In this document: positions 5,686-6,872 of the stretch, one piece after another
Layout of the letters: each line of letters opens with the position of its first letter
Numbering within the stretch: position 1 is the stretch's first letter
Assembly: GCA_017549745.1 (NCBI GenBank)
Contig: JAFYUA010000126.1
Coordinates: 1 to 6,872, forward strand
Origin: Clostridia bacterium
GTDB taxonomy: Bacteria > Bacillota > Clostridia > UMGS1810
Direction: 5' to 3'
Length of the DNA stretch: 6,872 nucleotides
The notes under the pieces: generated by a model
The model's database searches: none
Told to the model about the DNA's origin: nothing
What the model saw: only the letters and a program-made list of their open reading frames with translations
Position numbers and translations under genes: made by a program

Positions 5686-5964
5686 ATAAGCAGTTGCGTT
5701 AATATCCGAGCCCGTTTTGGGTGCGTGTTTTTACGCCACTGCATCGTTAAAATACTCGCAAATGCGTCAGCATTAGCTCCGTTTTTGCCTTGCATTGCCG
5801 CAAAAACACAGCACCGAAAATTCTCTGAACCTAAAACAAGAAAAAATTGTAACTTTTCAAGGCGGCAGGTCGAAGGAATACTGGCGTATTTCGAGACCGA
5901 CAACGAAGAAAAGGTGCTATTTTTCTTGTTTTAGGCGAGTTCGGATACTAACGCAACTGCTTAT
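5686..5964. repeat. 279-bp nested inverted-repeat element (MITE-like or structured leader)
   Basis: The ends (5686-5709 and 5941-5964) are 24-bp inverted repeats with one mismatch (5702 against 5948), core GCAGTTGCGTTA. Two further long stems lie inside: 5715-5743 with 5791-5820 (about 24 of 30 pairs), enclosing a small AATGC/GCATT hairpin, and 5830-5845 with 5920-5935 (16 bp, perfect), enclosing a hairpin at 5868-5898 (GGTC...AATAC/GTATT...GACC). Only 5, 9 and 5 nt separate the stems, so the element folds as a compact three-way junction. TA occurs at both outer edges, as expected for IS630/Tc1-type MITEs. No credible gene lies inside. It ends immediately before the ribosome binding site of the next gene. 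Confidence 0.8.
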
Positions 5965-5970
5965 GAGGTG
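5965..5970 (+). promoter_or_regulatory. Ribosome binding site directly abutting the inverted repeat
   Basis: GAGGTG lies 5 nt before the ATG at 5976 and directly after the right arm of the large inverted repeat. Folding or breathing of the outer stem could therefore affect ribosome access. Confidence 0.75.
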
Positions 5971-5975
5971 AATAT

Positions 5976-6617
5976 ATGATTAGAGTTTATTATGCCGATG
6001 TGTCACCGCTTGGTGATGACAAAATATTTGATGATGCAGTAAGCTCCCTGCCCCCCTGCAGGCAAAAAAAAGCCGAGGCACTTGCGCGAAGAGATGACCG
6101 CAATCTTTCGGTGGGTGCGTCGCTTGTGCTTATGCATGCACTAAAATCTGCAGGATATGACGCGCACTCTCTGGAATTTGACATTCATGACGGCGGCAAG
6201 CCATATGCTAAAAATGCCGATGTTCACTTTAGCATCACTCACTCGCTCACACTTGCAATGTGTGCAGTGGCAGATTGCCCCGTGGGCATTGATGTGCAGA
6301 AAATTGCACCTTTTAATCCTGACATATGCAAGAGGTTTTTTTCACAAAGTGAAAGGGAGCAGATTTTTGAAAGCAGTGATGAGGATATAATAAAAGATAC
6401 CTTTTTCAGAATATGGACTATAAAAGAGAGCTATGTGAAGATGACGGGCAGAGGTCTTGGCGCCTTTTCGGAATTTGAGGTCAGGCTCAGCCCCGCCCCA
6501 TGCATCAAAGGCGGCGAAGAATGCACCATCACCGAGCTTGAGATGCGCGGCTACAAGGCGGCAGTGTGCGCCAAAGCTGATGACGCTATTGAAACAGAAA
6601 AGATAAAAATATTTTGA
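5976..6617 (+). CDS. Sfp-type 4'-phosphopantetheinyl transferase
   Basis: A 213-residue cytoplasmic enzyme, close to the family's usual 220-240. It transfers the 4'-phosphopantetheine arm of coenzyme A to a serine of carrier proteins (ACP or NRPS/PKS carrier domains). Motifs in order: GGKPY (73-77), HFSITHS (84-90), VGIDVQKI (103-110), FFSQSERE (121-128) and WTIKESYVKMTGRG (147-160). D106 and E151 are the expected Mg ligands and K150/K155 the CoA/phosphate-side lysines. Q108 stands where Sfp itself has Glu109, a variation I believe occurs in other family members. There is no signal peptide. It is a single-gene unit: the long inverted-repeat leader is upstream and a tRNA gene with its own promoter downstream. 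No carrier protein or biosynthetic genes are nearby, so the substrate (primary ACP or a secondary-metabolite carrier) is open. The family call is firm; the choice between acpT- and sfp-like naming is not. Confidence 0.93.
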   Translation: MIRVYYADVSPLGDDKIFDDAVSSLPPCRQKKAEALARRDDRNLSVGASLVLMHALKSAGYDAHSLEFDIHDGGKPYAKNADVHFSITHSLTLAMCAVADCPVGIDVQKIAPFNPDICKRFFSQSEREQIFESSDEDIIKDTFFRIWTIKESYVKMTGRGLGAFSEFEVRLSPAPCIKGGEECTITELEMRGYKAAVCAKADDAIETEKIKIF

Positions 6618-6625
6618 AAAAACAC

Positions 6626-6654
6626 TTGCATTTTTATTTGGCTTGTGATATAAT
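6626..6654 (+). promoter_or_regulatory. Promoter of the tRNA gene
   Basis: TTGCAT (6626-6631), a 17-nt spacer, then TATAAT (6649-6654) preceded by TGA, which also makes it an extended -10. It begins 8 nt after the upstream stop codon, so the tRNA has its own strong promoter. Confidence 0.85.
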
Positions 6655-6660
6655 ACCTTA

Positions 6661-6683
6661 GTGCCTTATCAGAGGCACTGATA
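6661..6683 (+). other. Two mutually exclusive small hairpins in the tRNA leader
   Basis: GTGCCT (6661-6666) pairs with AGGCAC (6673-6678). Alternatively TATCAG (6667-6672) pairs with CTGATA (6678-6683). They cannot form together. They lie between the predicted transcription start and the mature tRNA 5' end at 6687, in the part removed by RNase P. Confidence 0.5.
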
Positions 6684-6686
6684 TGT

Positions 6687-6760
6687 GGACCTTTAGCTCA
6701 GTTGGTTAGAGCAACCGGCTCATAACCGGTTGGTCCGGGGTTCGAGTCCCTGAAGGTCCA
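6687..6760 (+). tRNA. tRNA with anticodon CAT, probably tRNA-Ile2 (lysidine-modified)
   Basis: The 74-nt cloverleaf has acceptor stem GGACCTT/AAGGTCC with discriminator A, D arm GCTC...GAGC, anticodon stem ACCGG/CCGGT with loop CTCATAA, a 5-nt variable loop, and T arm CGGGG-TTCGAGT-CCCTG. The anticodon is CAT. It is not initiator tRNA, because position 1 pairs with 72. From memory, the GGACCTTTAGCTCAGTTGGT start and the C4-G69/C5-G68 pairs match Bacillus and Mycoplasma tRNA-Ile2, whose anticodon C is converted to lysidine by TilS to read AUA. Elongator Met remains possible. CCA is not encoded, so RNase Z and CCA-adding enzyme are needed. Confidence 0.95.
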
Positions 6761-6761
6761 T

Positions 6762-6800
6762 AAAACAAAAAACCTGTCTTTTTGACAGGTTTTTTGTTTT
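6762..6800. terminator. Bidirectional terminator between the tRNA and a convergent gene
   Basis: Arms 6762-6778 and 6784-6800 form a perfect 17-bp stem (core CCTGTC/GACAGG) with a T5 loop. Each arm is flanked by T/A runs usable as a U-tract in either direction. The pairing extends outward without mismatch to 6753 and 6809, reaching into the tRNA 3' acceptor strand. Confidence 0.92.
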
Positions 6801-6872
6801 ATGGACCTTTCTCATCAATATAAAAACCTACATTTCCATAATTTGTGGGTTGATATCCTTTTGTATATACGA
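6799..6872 (-). CDS. Possible 3' end of a convergent gene, truncated by the window edge
   Basis: On the minus strand one frame is open from the right edge to a TAA at 6799-6801. It encodes about 23 residues (VYTKGYQPTNYGNVGF, then YIDEKGP). The other two minus-strand frames stop sooner. The composition is protein-like, and a gene ending just before a bidirectional terminator is the expected layout. No family can be recognised from so short a tail, and chance openness over 24 codons is not negligible. Confidence 0.45.
   Translation of the reverse strand, partial: VYTKGYQPTNYGNVGFYIDEKGP

Larger units (their letters stand above)
5281..5686. other. AT-rich non-coding stretch between divergent transcription units
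   Basis: About 400 bp with no convincing gene. Open frames at 5414-5689 (+) and 5390-5626 (-) lack ribosome binding sites and have biased, low-complexity translations. The stretch holds a 20-bp tandem repeat (5323-5361), many A/T runs, a cluster of DnaA-box-like 9-mers (5523-5593) and, at its right end, a probable promoter. Confidence 0.75.

Noticed and set aside
5390..5689. Overlapping open frames of 78 and 91 codons on opposite strands in the intergenic region
   Set aside because: No ribosome binding site precedes either start, the translations are dominated by Phe/Lys from A/T runs, and both cross the DnaA-box cluster. The openness is explained by low stop density in this composition.
5671..5934. 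Open frames on both strands across the inverted-repeat element (87 and 75 codons)
   Set aside because: They run through the arms of the palindromes, lack ribosome binding sites and show no protein-like pattern. The structure of the DNA explains the sequence better than coding.

Overview
The window looks like a chromosomal segment of a Gram-positive anaerobe-type bacterium (Bacillota, probably class Clostridia). The main reason is the complete ctsR-mcsA-mcsB-clpC operon with a perfect CtsR operator. A Bacillota-style tRNA, strong AGGAGG ribosome binding sites and consensus sigma-A promoters fit this. The species cannot be fixed from the sequence alone.

Left edge (1-420): the end of one plus-strand gene and a complete 90-residue gene that looks like a small phage structural-module protein, closed by a strong hairpin terminator. 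Next (426-715, minus strand) is a decayed EamA/DMT-type transporter gene. It keeps its promoter, ribosome binding site, first membrane segment and last membrane segment, but has lost nearly everything between and is frameshifted.

Centre (716-5250, minus strand): the class III heat-shock operon in the order ctsR, mcsA, mcsB, clpC, with gaps or overlaps of only -8 to +14 bp. A perfect TTGACA-17-TATAAT promoter is followed by a CtsR operator at about +4 to +20. CtsR represses the operon. McsA and McsB form the protein arginine kinase that inactivates CtsR and tags misfolded proteins with phosphoarginine. ClpC unfolds the tagged proteins for ClpP, which is not in the window. The key ClpC residues for phosphoarginine docking, ATP hydrolysis and ClpP docking are all visible.

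Intergenic stretch (5251-5975): two unusual elements. The first (5320-5595) is AT-rich, with a 20-bp tandem repeat and four same-direction DnaA-box-like 9-mers, one of them perfect. The second (5686-5964) is a 279-bp element bounded by 24-bp nearly perfect inverted repeats enclosing two further long stems, so it would fold as a three-way cruciform. It is flanked by TA and lies between a likely extended -10 promoter and the ribosome binding site of the next gene. It is either a MITE-like insertion or a structured leader RNA, and is the best candidate for something undescribed.

Right side (5976-6872): a complete Sfp-type 4'-phosphopantetheinyl transferase, then a tRNA with anticodon CAT under its own promoter. 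The tRNA acceptor stem suggests tRNA-Ile2 (lysidine-modified) rather than Met. A terminator follows, forming a 26-bp perfect palindrome that runs back into the tRNA 3' strand. A convergent minus-strand gene probably ends inside this palindrome and leaves the window.
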